The notes beneath the pieces were generated by a model. The model saw only the letters and a list, made by a program, of their open reading frames with translations, was not told the DNA's origin and ran no database searches. 64,000 nt of DNA from Agrostemma githago (taxonomy: Eukaryota; Streptophyta; Magnoliopsida; Caryophyllales; Caryophyllaceae). The position numbers and the translations under genes were made by a program. The stretch lies in NCBI GenBank assembly GCA_958450325.1, contig OY288239.1, positions 42,365,811-42,429,810 of the forward strand, read 5' to 3'. Of the stretch, positions 22,250-33,096 are shown piece by piece; the first letter of the stretch is position 1; each line of letters opens with the position of its first letter.

Positions 22250-24307
22250 AAATATACAATGCTCGAAAAGACGTGCCTAGCATTGGTTTGGGCCACTAAA
22301 AAGCTCCGACATTACATGCTCAGTCACGAGGTACATGTGTTATCCAAAATGGATCCTATCAAGTACTTATTTGAGAAGCCCATCCTCAACGGCAGGATGT
22401 CAAGATGGACTTTAATGTTATCCGAGTTCGACCTCAAATTTGTACCATTAAAAGCCATCAAAGGCCGGGTAGTTGCCGAGTTCCTCGCTGACGGCCCGAT
22501 ATCCGAAGAAGGCCACACCGATACATGGGCCTTTCCTGATGAAGACATATTCCATACCGATACGGAAGTGTGGGATTTATATTTCGATGGGGCATCCAAC
22601 TTCCAAGGATTTGGGGTCGGAATCCTGTTAATTTCACTCCGAGGGGAACACACTCCCTTATCCATCAAGTTGGACTTCGACGTGACCAACAACGCAGCCG
22701 AATACGAAGCATGCATTCACGGGTTGCAAGCCGCCGTTGATTTAGGGGTAACAAACCTCCGGGTCCACGGTGATTCGTCATTAGTCATCAATCAAGCACT
22801 CCAAAAATGGAAAACTCGGAACGCCAATCTCGTGGCTTACCAAGCACGGGTAAGGGTTCTAGAGAAACAATTTCAAAAGGTAGAATACATTTATCTGCCC
22901 CGGGAAGAGAATCAGTTCGCAGATGCACTTTCCAAATTAGCATCTTTACTGAACATCCCGGATCACCTGACCAGCATGCCAATCTGTGTCGAAAGACGGT
23001 CCGAGCCAGCCTACATTCACGCCATTCAGGATATCGAGATAACTGACCCGGAGCCTTGGTATCAAGCTGTCCTAACCTACCTGACAACGGGAGAGTACCC
23101 CCCGGAAGCTGAAAATCGGGCCAAAAAGGCCCTACGAAGATTAGCAACCCAATTTGTTCGAACTGATGACGGGCAATTGTACAAAAAGACGGCACAGGGG
23201 GCTCTACTCCTATGCATCGACAAAATACAGGCCGAAGAGGTCATGGCCGAGGTCCATGATGGTGAAAATGGCCCGCATATGAACGCCCATATGCTAGCCC
23301 GAAAAATCATGAGGCTCGGGTACTATTGGAACACCATGGAAACAGACTGTCAGTTGTATGTCAAACACTGCCATAACTGTCAGATCTTCGCCAATGTACA
23401 ACATATGCCATCTTCCCTATTATATACCATGACATCACCATGGCCATTTTCGACATGGGGTATTGACATAATTGGAAAGGTGCATCCTTCCGGGACGGGA
23501 GGTCATTGCTTCATCTTGGTGGCCATCGACTACTTCACCAAATGGGTCGAAGCCGAGTCATACCGTGTCTTGAACGCCAAGCACGTGGCCAAATTTATCC
23601 AAAATAAAATAATATGCCGGTATGGGATCCCTCACGAGTTCATCAGCGATCACGGGACCCACTTTCAAGCTGAAACTGCTGCATTGTTGGCAAAATACAA
23701 AATTCAAAGGCATACATCTTCGCCTTACCGACCTCAAACAAATGGAGCGGTAGAAGCGGCCAATAAAATAATTGTCACCATACTTAAAAAGATGGCTGAA
23801 AATTACCGGGACTGGCCCGACAAAATACCTTTTGCCCTGTGGGGATATCGAACCTCAATCCGCACCGCGACCGGGGCAACCCCGTATTACTTGACATACG
23901 GAATGGAAGCGGTCCAACCAGTCGAGCTAGAGGTGCCATCCATTAGGATCCTACTTGAAAGCCAAGTACCTGAGGCAGATTGGGTCCAAGCCCGATACGA
24001 TTCGCTAGTCCTTTTAGACGAACGGCGATCCCGGGCTCTCAACAACATTCAAATATATCAAAAAAGGATCCAACGGGCTTTCAACAAACGGGTTAGGCCC
24101 AGGAACATCAAGGAAGGGGATCTGGTCCTAAAATCGGTTCGTGCCTTACTACCGGTTAACCCAAGGGGTAAATTCAAACCCAACTGGGTTGGGCCATACT
24201 TAGTCAAGAAGGTCCTATCGGGAGGAGCGGTGATGCTGACAGACTTGGACGGGAACGAATTTGTCAACCCAACCAACTTGGACCAGCTGAAGCGCTACTA
24301 CCCATAA
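22250..24307 (+). CDS. Tat element 1 RNase H, second RNase H and integrase (same frame after TGA)
   Basis: Continues the polyprotein frame directly after the TGA. It begins with the rest of the first RNase H (KTCLALVWATKKLRHYM). A second RNase H follows (LYFDGASNFQGFG, NNAAEYEACIHGL, VHGDSSLVINQ), the hallmark of Tat elements. The integrase has an HHCC-type zinc-binding region (CQLYVKHCHNCQ) and a DDE core: WGIDIIG, SDHGTHF and NGAVEAANK. The C-terminal region ends in LDQLKRYYP. Without bypass of the TGA it would not be made from the full-length frame, so this copy is probably not autonomous. Internal ATGs (22259) would start inside the domain. Confidence 0.92.
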   Translation, partial: KYTMLEKTCLALVWATKKLRHYMLSHEVHVLSKMDPIKYLFEKPILNGRMSRWTLMLSEFDLKFVPLKAIKGRVVAEFLADGPISEEGHTDTWAFPDEDIFHTDTEVWDLYFDGASNFQGFGVGILLISLRGEHTPLSIKLDFDVTNNAAEYEACIHGLQAAVDLGVTNLRVHGDSSLVINQALQKWKTRNANLVAYQARVRVLEKQFQKVEYIYLPREENQFADALSKLASLLNIPDHLTSMPICVERRSEPAYIHAIQDIEITDPEPWYQAVLTYLTTGEYPPEAENRAKKALRRLATQFVRTDDGQLYKKTAQGALLLCIDKIQAEEVMAEVHDGENGPHMNAHMLARKIMRLGYYWNTMETDCQLYVKHCHNCQIFANVQHMPSSLLYTMTSPWPFSTWGIDIIGKVHPSGTGGHCFILVAIDYFTKWVEAESYRVLNAKHVAKFIQNKIICRYGIPHEFISDHGTHFQAETAALLAKYKIQRHTSSPYRPQTNGAVEAANKIIVTILKKMAENYRDWPDKIPFALWGYRTSIRTATGATPYYLTYGMEAVQPVELEVPSIRILLESQVPEADWVQARYDSLVLLDERRSRALNNIQIYQKRIQRAFNKRVRPRNIKEGDLVLKSVRALLPVNPRGKFKPNWVGPYLVKKVLSGGAVMLTDLDGNEFVNPTNLDQLKRYYP

Positions 24308-24716
24308 ACCCCCATCTCAATGTCATTTGCAAAATTTATAAAAATTTGTCCTTTTTATAAATTTTCAAAATTTTTGACAAGTCAATAAGCTAGAACTAAT
24401 ATATTCAACTGTCGCACATCTTGAATTAATAATCCTGATGTATTTCGAAAATTGCAAAAAAAAATCAATCAAATCAAATTTTGAACTGCGTTAGGTTTGA
24501 TTCCGCCATTTGCGGATACGTAGGTAACCCTTCAAAAGGGTACAACCACTGCAATAAACGAAAGACGGGATCGGTGTTCAATAATATGTCCTTTATTAAT
24601 ATCTTGATAAACTCGGGATTACAAAAAAAAAAAAAAAAAAAAACGCCAAAACGGCATTTACACAAAAAATCACACCACAAAAATAATAATAATATTCAAA
24701 TAATAAAATAAGGAGA
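24308..24716. other. Spacer between pol and the antisense gene
   Basis: AT-rich noncoding stretch with a run of about 22 A at 24620-24643 and AAATTTT-rich sequence at 24335-24375. No gene seen. Confidence 0.6.
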
Positions 24717-26586
24717 CTAGTATCCGGGCATCTTCCCCTTCCCCTTGTCCTTCGGGTCGCGTGGAGCCTGAGGTCTTCGGGGTGGTGGCGAGCGTTCCCG
24801 AATCACAAGTGGAACCTCCTTAGCCCGAGCCCGTTTCTTTGACGACGGGTCTTCAATCACGGTCTTCGGCCCAAGTCGGGCCCGCACATGCTCCGACAGT
24901 CTATCCCGTGGGCCAAGTCGATCCTGCACGGGTAGTCTTGGGCCCAGTCTCCTTTCCAAGTCCATCTGGGGGCTCACTTTCCCCCAAGCACCTTTAGCAC
25001 TAGACCCTTCAGCTTGAGTCTTAGTCTTCTTCTTGTGACCAGACATTAGACGAACTAGGGTAGCTGGAGTGTCTCCTTCATCAAAGAACCCCCTGTTGTC
25101 TTTGGCTTGCTCCCTTCTCAGCAGGTCGAAGGCTTCATCGACCTTCAAAGCGGCTCGGGCTTTAGCATCTCCTGCTTTGGTCCACTTCTTATAAGAATCT
25201 GAAACCCAGATTGAGTGGCGAGATTTGACAATGGGCCAAGTATGCCGTGTGTACCACCTTTGCATCCAGGTATCACACATTACATCAGTCAACTGGGTAG
25301 GGTCACTCACAACCGCTTCAACTTCAGGGATTCGCTGGGTCCATCCATACTGCCTTAGTATGCGATCTGGATAGAGATGAACCGTCTGCTTGAAAGAAAG
25401 GATCACCTGATAGCGGGCTCTGTCCCTCGGGTCCAAGCCACTCCAAAGGTAGATGGGCCACCATGGAACTACCCATCGAATTAACGGGCCGCCATGAAAA
25501 GACAAAACCTCGTCCCAGTACTTCTGCGTAATCTGACGAGAAAAGTCAATGGCCCGCCTCCTCGTCATCACCTGGTTATGAAGGTAGTTGCCCGCATCGA
25601 GAGGAGGATCTATCACTGATAGTCTCTCATATAGCCAAATCTGCAAAAGGAAACAAAAGCATGAGATTCCAAGGCAAAATAGGCATTCGCCTAAAGGCCA
25701 CTCGGTCGGGTGCTTGGGACACTCGATCGAGTGGTACCCCTGAACGCAAACAGGAGGCTCTTTACGAGGGCACTCGATCGAGTGGCAGAGTAACTCGATC
25801 GAGTGGCACCTCCGAAGACAGATCAGAAGAGTTTCATCGAGGGTACTCGACCGAGTGCCTGGGTAACTCGATCGAGTACCCCCTACAGTAAAAAAAAAAA
25901 TTGCAAAAAAATCAAAAATTGAAAGAAGTGGTCAAGTGACATACTTGCAACAAACGGGTGCTCCCGGTAAGACGAATGGATGAGTCCCTTTTGCGATCGT
26001 CCAATCCTTGGATAATCTCGCCCGTGATCAACCAAGCCGGGCTGTGCTCAGTCTCCATCAGATCCACTACGGTCAGAAGACGGGTACTTCCCATACAGGA
26101 TAACAAGTCCATATGACCCTCGAAAGCATATACATGGAGCATGCAAAAAGAGAAAGCCCTACGGCTGTAAGCCGGTCTAACCCGAACATCGAGAGAGTTC
26201 ATAAATTTCTCAGCCAAGTCGATCAGAGAAATTCTATCACCATCCATCATATGGGAAACCTCGTTGTGAGAGAGCCCTAGAAATTCTCTCAGCTTCCTCC
26301 TCGGGTCATAAATCGAGTACGGGACGGCGGGACGGAGTATCGGGTTCCATCCTCCTATAGCCGCAATCTCCTCAGGTAAAGGGCAGATTTCGCCCCGAGG
26401 GAAAGCAAAGACATGATATATGTCATCCCAATAAGCCAAGCACGCATCCAGAAAGTAGCGGTCAACCACCATCTGACGGAACGGGTACAATTGGGTTATC
26501 CCCGTCTGATTCAAAGCCACCCTATCTGCATCCCTGAAGCGACGGGACCACTCCTGCAACATCACGCTCAACCTATCAATCCCCAT
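24717..26586 (-). CDS. Antisense plant-mobile-domain (DUF7745)-like gene, two exons
   Basis: Accessory gene on the strand opposite to gag-pol. Exon 1 is 26586-25945 and exon 2 is 25641-24717. The 303-bp intron (25642-25944) has donor CAA|GTATGT and acceptor TTTCCTTTTGCAG|ATT, phase 0, joining RLLQ to IWLYERL. Exon 1 resembles plant mobile domain/DUF7745 proteins found in plant transposons (LDACLAYWDDIYHVFAFPRGEICPLPEE). Exon 2 continues with IWLYERLSVI and WVVPWWPIYLWSGL. The C-terminus is basic and proline-rich and ends KDKGKGKMPGY. Total about 521 residues. A TATA box lies about 120 bp upstream of the ATG. The intron holds six phased palindromes. Family assignment is from recall of motif layout; function is unknown. 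Confidence 0.78.
25700..25877. promoter_or_regulatory. Phased palindrome cluster inside the antisense intron
   Basis: Six 12-bp sites start at 25700, 25721, 25772, 25793, 25845 and 25866. They form three pairs, each with exactly 21 bp between starts and a 9-nt linker of unrelated sequence (gcttgggac, ggcagagta, gcctgggta). The motif is the same as in the LTRs of this element. Intronic enhancer or protein-binding array is an inference. Confidence 0.8.
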
Positions 26587-26708
26587 GGTTAACCTTCTCG
26601 AGAAGATGGAGAGACTTTCTTTTTACCTTACGGGAATTAAAGAGACTTTCTTCTAAGAAGAGTTTATTGGTGATGGGACTTATGAAGAAAATCAAGAGCA
26701 AGGAGGGG

Positions 26709-26718
26709 CTATATATAG
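26709..26718 (-). promoter_or_regulatory. TATA box of the antisense gene
   Basis: CTATATATAG, about 122 bp upstream of the antisense ATG at 26586. It suggests transcription independent of the LTR promoter; no TSS data are available. Confidence 0.55.
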
Positions 26719-27266
26719 CATTAGCCTTGCAAACTATTTAGGAAATCTTCCTAATCTCAATAGGAATTGAACCACAATCCTAGTCTCAATACTAGCACGG
26801 AAATCTCCATCCCGAACTTTCCTAATCTTTGTTAGGAGTCAAAATATCAAAGTTTCCAAAATTCAAAAATCTCAAGATTTCAAATTTCAAAATTTCAAAA
26901 TTTTCAAAATTTCAAAAATCGTTTCTCCCCAGCGCGAGTCATTTTACTACCTATGTGTTGCATGCATTTTATGTAACTCGTACAGGCACAACTCAAACAG
27001 GGACGTGCAACCCACGATAGTTCCCCGGCGGAAGCCAACGGCGGCATTTCAAGGGATGAGTCTACATACAGGCGCACCCAGGGCTTATGCGACAAGTCCA
27101 ATTCCCCACGGAGTTATCGGCTCAGGTATGACTTCTAGCTTACGGCCGGCGAGCCCTTCACGCAAGTCTAATGGACTATAAACGACCCGGCCGGAAGTCC
27201 GCCAGGTTTCAATCCTCGATTAGCCTGGTGGATACTCTGACTTTCGCCCTGTCCAAGCCTCAGTCA
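26719..27266. other. Noncoding stretch before the 3' LTR
   Basis: No gene seen. It includes an AT-rich run of degenerate CAAAATTT units at about 26840-26920, then GC-richer unique sequence up to the polypurine tract. Confidence 0.6.
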
Positions 27267-27278
27267 GAGTGGGGGCTC
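27267..27278 (+). other. Polypurine tract of Tat element 1
   Basis: GAGTGGGGGCTC lies immediately upstream of the 3' LTR start TGTAGACACC. In the family this primes plus-strand DNA synthesis. Confidence 0.75.
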
Positions 27279-29928
27279 TGTAGACACCCGCATTTTGACT
27301 GCCAGGTGTCTATGGTAGTTTCCAAAAAAAAAACACCCGATGATGATCGGACGCTAACATGCTTCTATGCGCTCGGATACGGGCTCAAATCCATTAATCG
27401 CTGGCTAACACACTTACAGAGTACAAATCTCACAAAATCAACCTCAAATCCAGGCCCAGCGGGCCGTTTCCAATCAAATGAGGCTAATTTGGGCCGAAAC
27501 CGACACCGAAATTAAAACCGACTCGTCACGATTGGGTCAATCCCGGTCAAAGTCGTTTCCGAGACATACCAAACAACCCCCCAAACATCAAAAGCCCAAT
27601 TCAAACTCAAACTCATCAAATATCATGGTCACGGTCCAAAGCGAGTGACCCGCGTGACCCAGCTGGGCCACTCGATCGAGTGCCTCACCCACTCGATCGA
27701 GTGGGCCCTTATTCAAGCCCGACAGCTGGCGTAACGGGCCACTCGACCGAGTTAGCCACCTACTCGGTCGAGTAACCCTAAACCGAAGCCCTAGCTTTTC
27801 CTATATAAGCAACCCTCATGCACCCCTCTTCAACAACTTTTTTCCACAACTTTACAACCCTAATCACAACTTTTACACACATCTTTACACCCCAAGCAAA
27901 CCCTAAGCAAACCTCCTAGCAAACCCTAAACTAGTTTTAGGAATTACACCCCAAGCCACCATAACTTAACCTCCATAAACCTCGAAGACTCTAGTGTGAA
28001 AGCCACGGTTACGAGCTCTAATCCGAGACAAGAACATGTAGGTTGAGGGTGTCAAAACCCCGCTTCTTCTCCTTTCTTCCTCCTTCTCGCGTCATGTCGT
28101 CTTATTACGGGTCGCGTTTTCTTTATTTTATTTCTATCGTTATTATCGCATCATTAATATCGATAGTATAATACTAGTATCAAAACATTAAAATACCTAT
28201 CAATTTGTGTCGAGTATGAGTGATATTGGAATAAGAAAATCCGAATATACAAGTGTACTGCACACGCGTTGACGGTCGCTTGTTCCGATATCCCGATTAC
28301 TCGATTATTGAGATAGGTCAATTTCAATAATAATTTTCTTATCGTTTGCATTATTATCGTTATTCGCATATCACATCGATTTTCCAAAATAAGCATTATA
28401 TTTCAATAAGGGTCGAAACCCGTTGACACGGATCCGACATCACAATCCCTAGGGATTTATTCCGATGTCGGAGAAGTCGAGGGAATCAAGTCTTTTTTTT
28501 TTTTTATTCAAATAAAGCGTCGATTTCAGATTCGATACTAATCCCATAATAGGATATCGAATCTAGTAATCAAGTCATATGAATTAATTAATGTGATTTT
28601 TTCATATCGCGATAATTAATTCATAACGGCTAAAATCAATTTATTTATTTTCTATTTCACTCTAATATTCCATATCGATTCAAATAATCGAATGTGGGAT
28701 ACAACGAGTATTCAAAGTTAGAGTCGAGTATAAATTCAACAATATTTATACTCGGTTCAACAAAATTTGCGATTTATAAACAACCAAGTCGAGCGTAAAT
28801 TGTGCAATATTTATGTCCGATTCGGTAAAATCGTCAAACTCTCAAAAATCAAAAGCAATTTCAAAATCAACGTCAAAATTGCAAACGAATTACAATTCGT
28901 ACAGGGGGCACTCGACCGAGTGCCTAACCCACTCGGTCGAGTGGTACCCCAAAAATTGGATCAGAATGTCTGTTACGACACCCACTCGATCGAGTCTCAC
29001 AGTGACTCGGTCGAGTGGCCATGTACTCGACCGAATTGGTCCATAACTCGGCCGAGTACGGTCCATAACGCGAAACAGAAACCTATTTTCAGGGTTTACT
29101 CGATCGAGTCTATCGACTACTCGATCGAGTGACCTCGTAACGACCAAAACATGAGTCGTACATCCTTCTTTTCAAAACTCGATAGTATTTTACGACTTAG
29201 GTCAACACGTGCTTAATTCATCACGTGTATACTGTCCTTTCAAACCATGCATCATCTTGTACATCATTCAATTCAATTCAATATTTGCACAAACCGTTAT
29301 TTTTCGTTATATCATTACATCGTTACTAACGCGTTTGTTATTTCTTTTGTCAATTTAATTCTTGTTCGTTTATTGTACTAAATGAACCCACATGCTAAAT
29401 TCCACTTTGACGTAGAATTAATTGCATTAAATCGACTTAGAAACCCTTTTCAATTCCATTCACATGTTTAGGGAAAATACTCTTTGCATATCATTTTCCC
29501 GTTTTACTAGCGCGCGTATTGTAAGTCATTCGAATTCTTAGTAGAGGCCGCTAATGTGCGGGCGGGGTTGGGTGTCCTTTGTGGGCTTCCCAACACGTAC
29601 CCTCACCCCTTACTCAGAACCTCGGTTTCCGGATGCCCGAAACCGTTGGCGCACGAGAGTCATTCAATACACAATATCCGATAATGTCGGTATTGGTATC
29701 AAATGCAAAGGGACGAGCCCAATAAACTCTGACATCGGAAATGGGCCGTATTTTGTATACGGACCACTACGACATAGAGTGGGCTCGAATGGTTCCGAAT
29801 AACCACAAAATTCGGTGGCGACTCCACATAGACCTAGATTTCAATTCGATCCATTCTCATATGGAAATTCATTCGCCTACCCAAACCCGCGCGTGGCCGC
29901 GTCGGGGTGGACCTATGTCATGTCCACA
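27279..29928 (+). repeat. 3' LTR of Tat element 1
   Basis: 2650 bp, nearly identical to the 5' LTR, ending TGTCCACA before the duplicated AATAA. It carries the same palindrome clusters and TATA box (27801-27808). Confidence 0.96.
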
Positions 29929-32912
29929 AATAAGCACGACCATGAAACTCGGATTTGGTCCAAGCTGGATAGGGTACTAGTAAATGCAGCTTGGACTGCT
30001 TCCTTTCCTTCTTATTCTGCAATTATTGGGGAGGCAGGAATTTTGGATCATTTTCCGATTACTATCACAGTGATGAAATCTCCTCCTATTAAGAAGAGAT
30101 TCAGTTTCTTAAATAGCTGGGTTTCGTATTCCAAGTTTAGGGCAGTGGTGGCCTCTGCTTGGAACAAGCCTGTTAATGGGTCTCCTATTTACTGTCTATT
30201 TGCTAGGCTCAAGAATACTAGGCTAGCTCTCTCTCAATTCCATAAGGAGAACTACACTAACATTTCAGGAAGGATTCAGGTGGCAAAAGAAGAACTCACT
30301 AACTGCCAAAGACTTCTCCAAGAGGAGCCTTTTTCTCCTGGGTTAATTCAGCAGGAAAAGATTCTAACAGCTAGTTATTGTGAGCTTAAAAATGCATAAT
30401 TAAGTATGTTACAACAGCGGGCGAAAATTCAACATCTACAGTTATCAGATTGCTCCACAAAATACTTCTTCTCCAAGATTGCTGAAAGGAGAGCACAACA
30501 GATGTTAGGTGCAATTCAGAACAGTGAAGGAGACTTATGCCAAGGCTCGAATGCAGTCTCTGCAGCCTTTCTTGAATATTATACTCAGCTTTTAGGTACT
30601 CCTTCTCCCACCGCTCCAATTCCACCTGACATTGTTCAGGCTGGTCCTTGCTTGGCAGATTCCAGTAGTCTTACAAGGCATGTTTCTTTAAGCGAAGCTA
30701 AAGCAGCAGTGTTTGAGATGGACTCTAATAGTAGCCCGGGATTTGATGGATTTTCGGCTGGGTTTTTTAAAGCTACTTGGGACATTGTTGGGGGAGATTT
30801 CTTTAAAGCAGTTCAGGGGTTTTTTAAATCCAGCAACATGCCAAAGCAAGCTAATACCACAGTTGTCTCTCTTATTCCTAAGAAACCTTGTCCTACTTCT
30901 GTTATGGATTTTAGACCAAATCATGTTGCACTGTTTTCTACAAAGCCGTAAGTAAAATTCTTGCAAATAGACTCAAACCTCTTCTCCCCTGTCTGATTGC
31001 TGAAGAACAAGCTGCATTTGTGAAGGATAGATGTATTTTTGAGAACACTCTACTTTCTCAATCTTTGGTTAAGGGTTATTCTAGGAAATTTATAACTCCT
31101 AGATGTCTTGTGAAGGTGGACATTAGAAAGGCTTTCGATTCGATTCAGTGGTCGTTTATCGCTAAAATGTTTACCTTGTTAGGTATTCCAGCTCAATTCT
31201 CTAGTTGGGTTTTGGGTTGCATTACTAGTCCTTGGTACTCATTCAAGATCAATGGGGAAATTGTGGGATTTTTGCAAGGAACAAATGGTATTCGCCAAGG
31301 GGATCCTCTTTCCCCCTATATCTTTGTTCTAGGGATTGAGATTCTGTCCAGGAATCTTAGGCAAATTTGTGCTCAAGATCAAGTTTCTTTCCATCCAAAG
31401 TGTGCCAAGCTGAACTTAACGCACCTTATTTTTGCAGATGACTTGATGATGTTTATAAGAGGTGATGTTCCATCAGTTATGGCAGTAAAGAATTCTTTGG
31501 ATCAATTTGCTTCAATTTCAGGCTTAAGAGCTAATGCGGATAAAACTAATATATATTTTGGGGGTGTCTCGCCTTTAGTCCAACAACAGATTCTTTCTCA
31601 GTCGGGGTTCACTTAGGGGGCTTTCCCGTTTAGATATTTAGGTGTTCCTCTCACGGATGCCAGGATATCTGTGCAGATGTTCGATAGCCTTATATTGAAA
31701 CTGCAGCATTCAGTCCAACATTGGTCTTCTCAATTGCTCTCTTATGCGGGGAAAGCACAGTTGATAAATTCAGTTGTTTTTGGAATCGAAAACTTCTGGA
31801 GCTCAAGCATTCTGTTTCCTAAGAGTGTTTTCCATAAAATTAATAAAATCTGCAAGGATTTTTTCTGGGGCATTGAACCAGGCTCGAGGAGGCATGTTTT
31901 TAAAAGCTGGCATTTCATATGTTTCTCATGGTCTGAAGGGGGCTTTAACATTAAGAATCTTGCAGCCTGGAATAAAGCCGTACTGACTAAATGGCTGTGG
32001 AAACTCGATGCAAACTTTGGTAGTATCTGGATCAAATGGTGTGGCAAATACATAACAGGAACTGATTCTATTTGGGAAATTCAATCCAAGGAATTCTTTC
32101 CTTCGGGCATAAAGAACATCCTGGCAGTGCGAGATGTTTATGTCCAGAATCTGGGTTCTATTCACAAGGCTACGGAGTTTGTAAATTTCTGTGTAAAAGG
32201 CAACAAGTTTAGTTTCGATATAGCATATCAGTTTCATTGCAGCTCCTATTCTAAGGTCTACTGGCATTCCATTATTACTAGACCCATAATAATGCCTCGA
32301 CATAAGGTCGCCCTTTCCATGGCTATCCAGAAGAAACTTCCTACTGTGGATCGAATACAAGGACGGGGCATTTGCTTGGCTAATAGATGTGTTTTCTGCC
32401 TGGAGGCAGCTGAAACGCATGGACATTTGTTCTTTAATTGCAAGTTCACGAAAGAGGTTTGGAAAGGCCTTCTTGCTTGGATGAAAATACCTCATTTCCA
32501 TGTAGATCTTAAGTGTGTTATAGATTGGCTAACTAGCAACAAGGTCAAGAAACATTGGAAAGCTCCCTTATTTTGTGTTTGCCTTGCAGCTGCGATCTAT
32601 ACCTTATTTTGTGTTTGCCTTGCTTGGATGAAAATACCTCATTTCCATGTAGATCTTAAGTGTGTTATAGATTGGCTAACTAGCAACAAGGTCAAGAAAC
32701 ATTGGAAAGCTCCCTTATTTTGTGTTTGCCTTGCAGCTGCGATCTATACCTTATGGAAAGAACAAAATGGAAGAATTTTTGGCAAGACGAAAGCTCCAGT
32801 TGATATGCTCCTTTGTAGAGTTAAATTTTTGGTTTCTATCCAATTTGAAAAGTGTATAGAGAAGGCCAAATATAGGAGGGTGTTATATTTTTTGCATTCG
32901 TTTGATGTGTAA
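29929..32912 (+). pseudogene. LINE E ORF2, remainder (endonuclease end, RT, zf-RVT), broken
   Basis: Resumes at the duplicated AATAA with KHDHETRIWSKLDRV, completing the endonuclease (LDHFPITITV in place of the usual SDH). Lesions: TAA at 30397-30399, a small indel near 30917 within DFRPI-CC, and TAG at 31614-31616 where related copies have Gln. RT blocks remain: SSPGFDGF, KVDIRKAFDS, GIRQGDPLSPYIF and HLIFADDLMMF. The zf-RVT motif reads NRCVFCLE, then HGHLFFNC. A 147-bp in-frame tandem duplication repeats 49 residues near the C-terminus. It cannot make a functional protein. Confidence 0.88.
32474..32753 (+). repeat. 147-bp in-frame tandem duplication in LINE E ORF2
   Basis: The segment starting TGCTTGGATGAAAATACC at 32474 recurs at 32621 with no visible difference. 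The period is 147 bp (49 codons), so the frame is kept. The second copy ends at about 32753. A short shared CTTATTTTGTGTTTGCC stretch at the junction may have mediated it. Confidence 0.95.
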
Positions 32913-32949
32913 ACATCAAATAGTGTGTTAGATTTTTGCAAACACTGTA

Positions 32950-32964
32950 ATTTCATATTGAAAT
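32950..32964 (+). other. LINE E 3' terminal hairpin
   Basis: ATTTCA (32950-32955), loop TAT, TGAAAT (32959-32964): a perfect 6-bp stem about 20 nt before the poly(A). The stem sequence differs from D and F. Confidence 0.6.
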
Positions 32965-32984
32965 GAAATGATATCTTTTTTGCA

Positions 32985-32996
32985 AAAATAAAATAA

Positions 32997-33034
<38 letters not shown>
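32985..33034 (+). repeat. A-rich and (TAA)n tail at the LINE E/F junction
   Basis: AAAATAAAATAAAATAAT passes into about 12 TAA units. LINE F starts at about 33035. Confidence 0.93.
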
Positions 33035-33037
<3 letters not shown>

Positions 33038-33096
33038 GCGACTTGCTCTCTCTCCTCTCTCTCTCTAGGGGAAGGTTCCCTCACCCGTTTGATGGG

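Larger units (their letters stand above)
14196..29928 (+). mobile_element. Tat-lineage Ty3/gypsy element 1 (15.7 kb)
   Basis: Complete element with 5' LTR 14196-16846, 3' LTR 27279-29928 and target-site duplication AATAA (14191-14195 and 29929-29933). It has a PBS next to the 5' LTR and a polypurine tract next to the 3' LTR. Gag, protease, RT, RNase H, a second RNase H and integrase are encoded in one frame with a single in-frame TGA. The second RNase H marks the Tat lineage. An antisense spliced gene lies between pol and the 3' LTR. The two LTRs differ at roughly two dozen positions by eye (under 1%). Confidence 0.95.
11772..33034 (+). mobile_element. LINE E, full-length but split by a MITE and a Tat element
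   Basis: The LINE sequence is 11772-14195 and 29934-33034. It has a 5' UTR with a CT-rich stretch, ORF1 starting at 11853, ORF2 starting at 13639, the 3' terminus GATATCTTTTTTGC and a (TAA)n tail. A 338-bp MITE sits in ORF1 and a 15.7-kb LTR retrotransposon in ORF2. Its ORF2 resembles A and B; its ORF1 resembles H. Confidence 0.9.
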
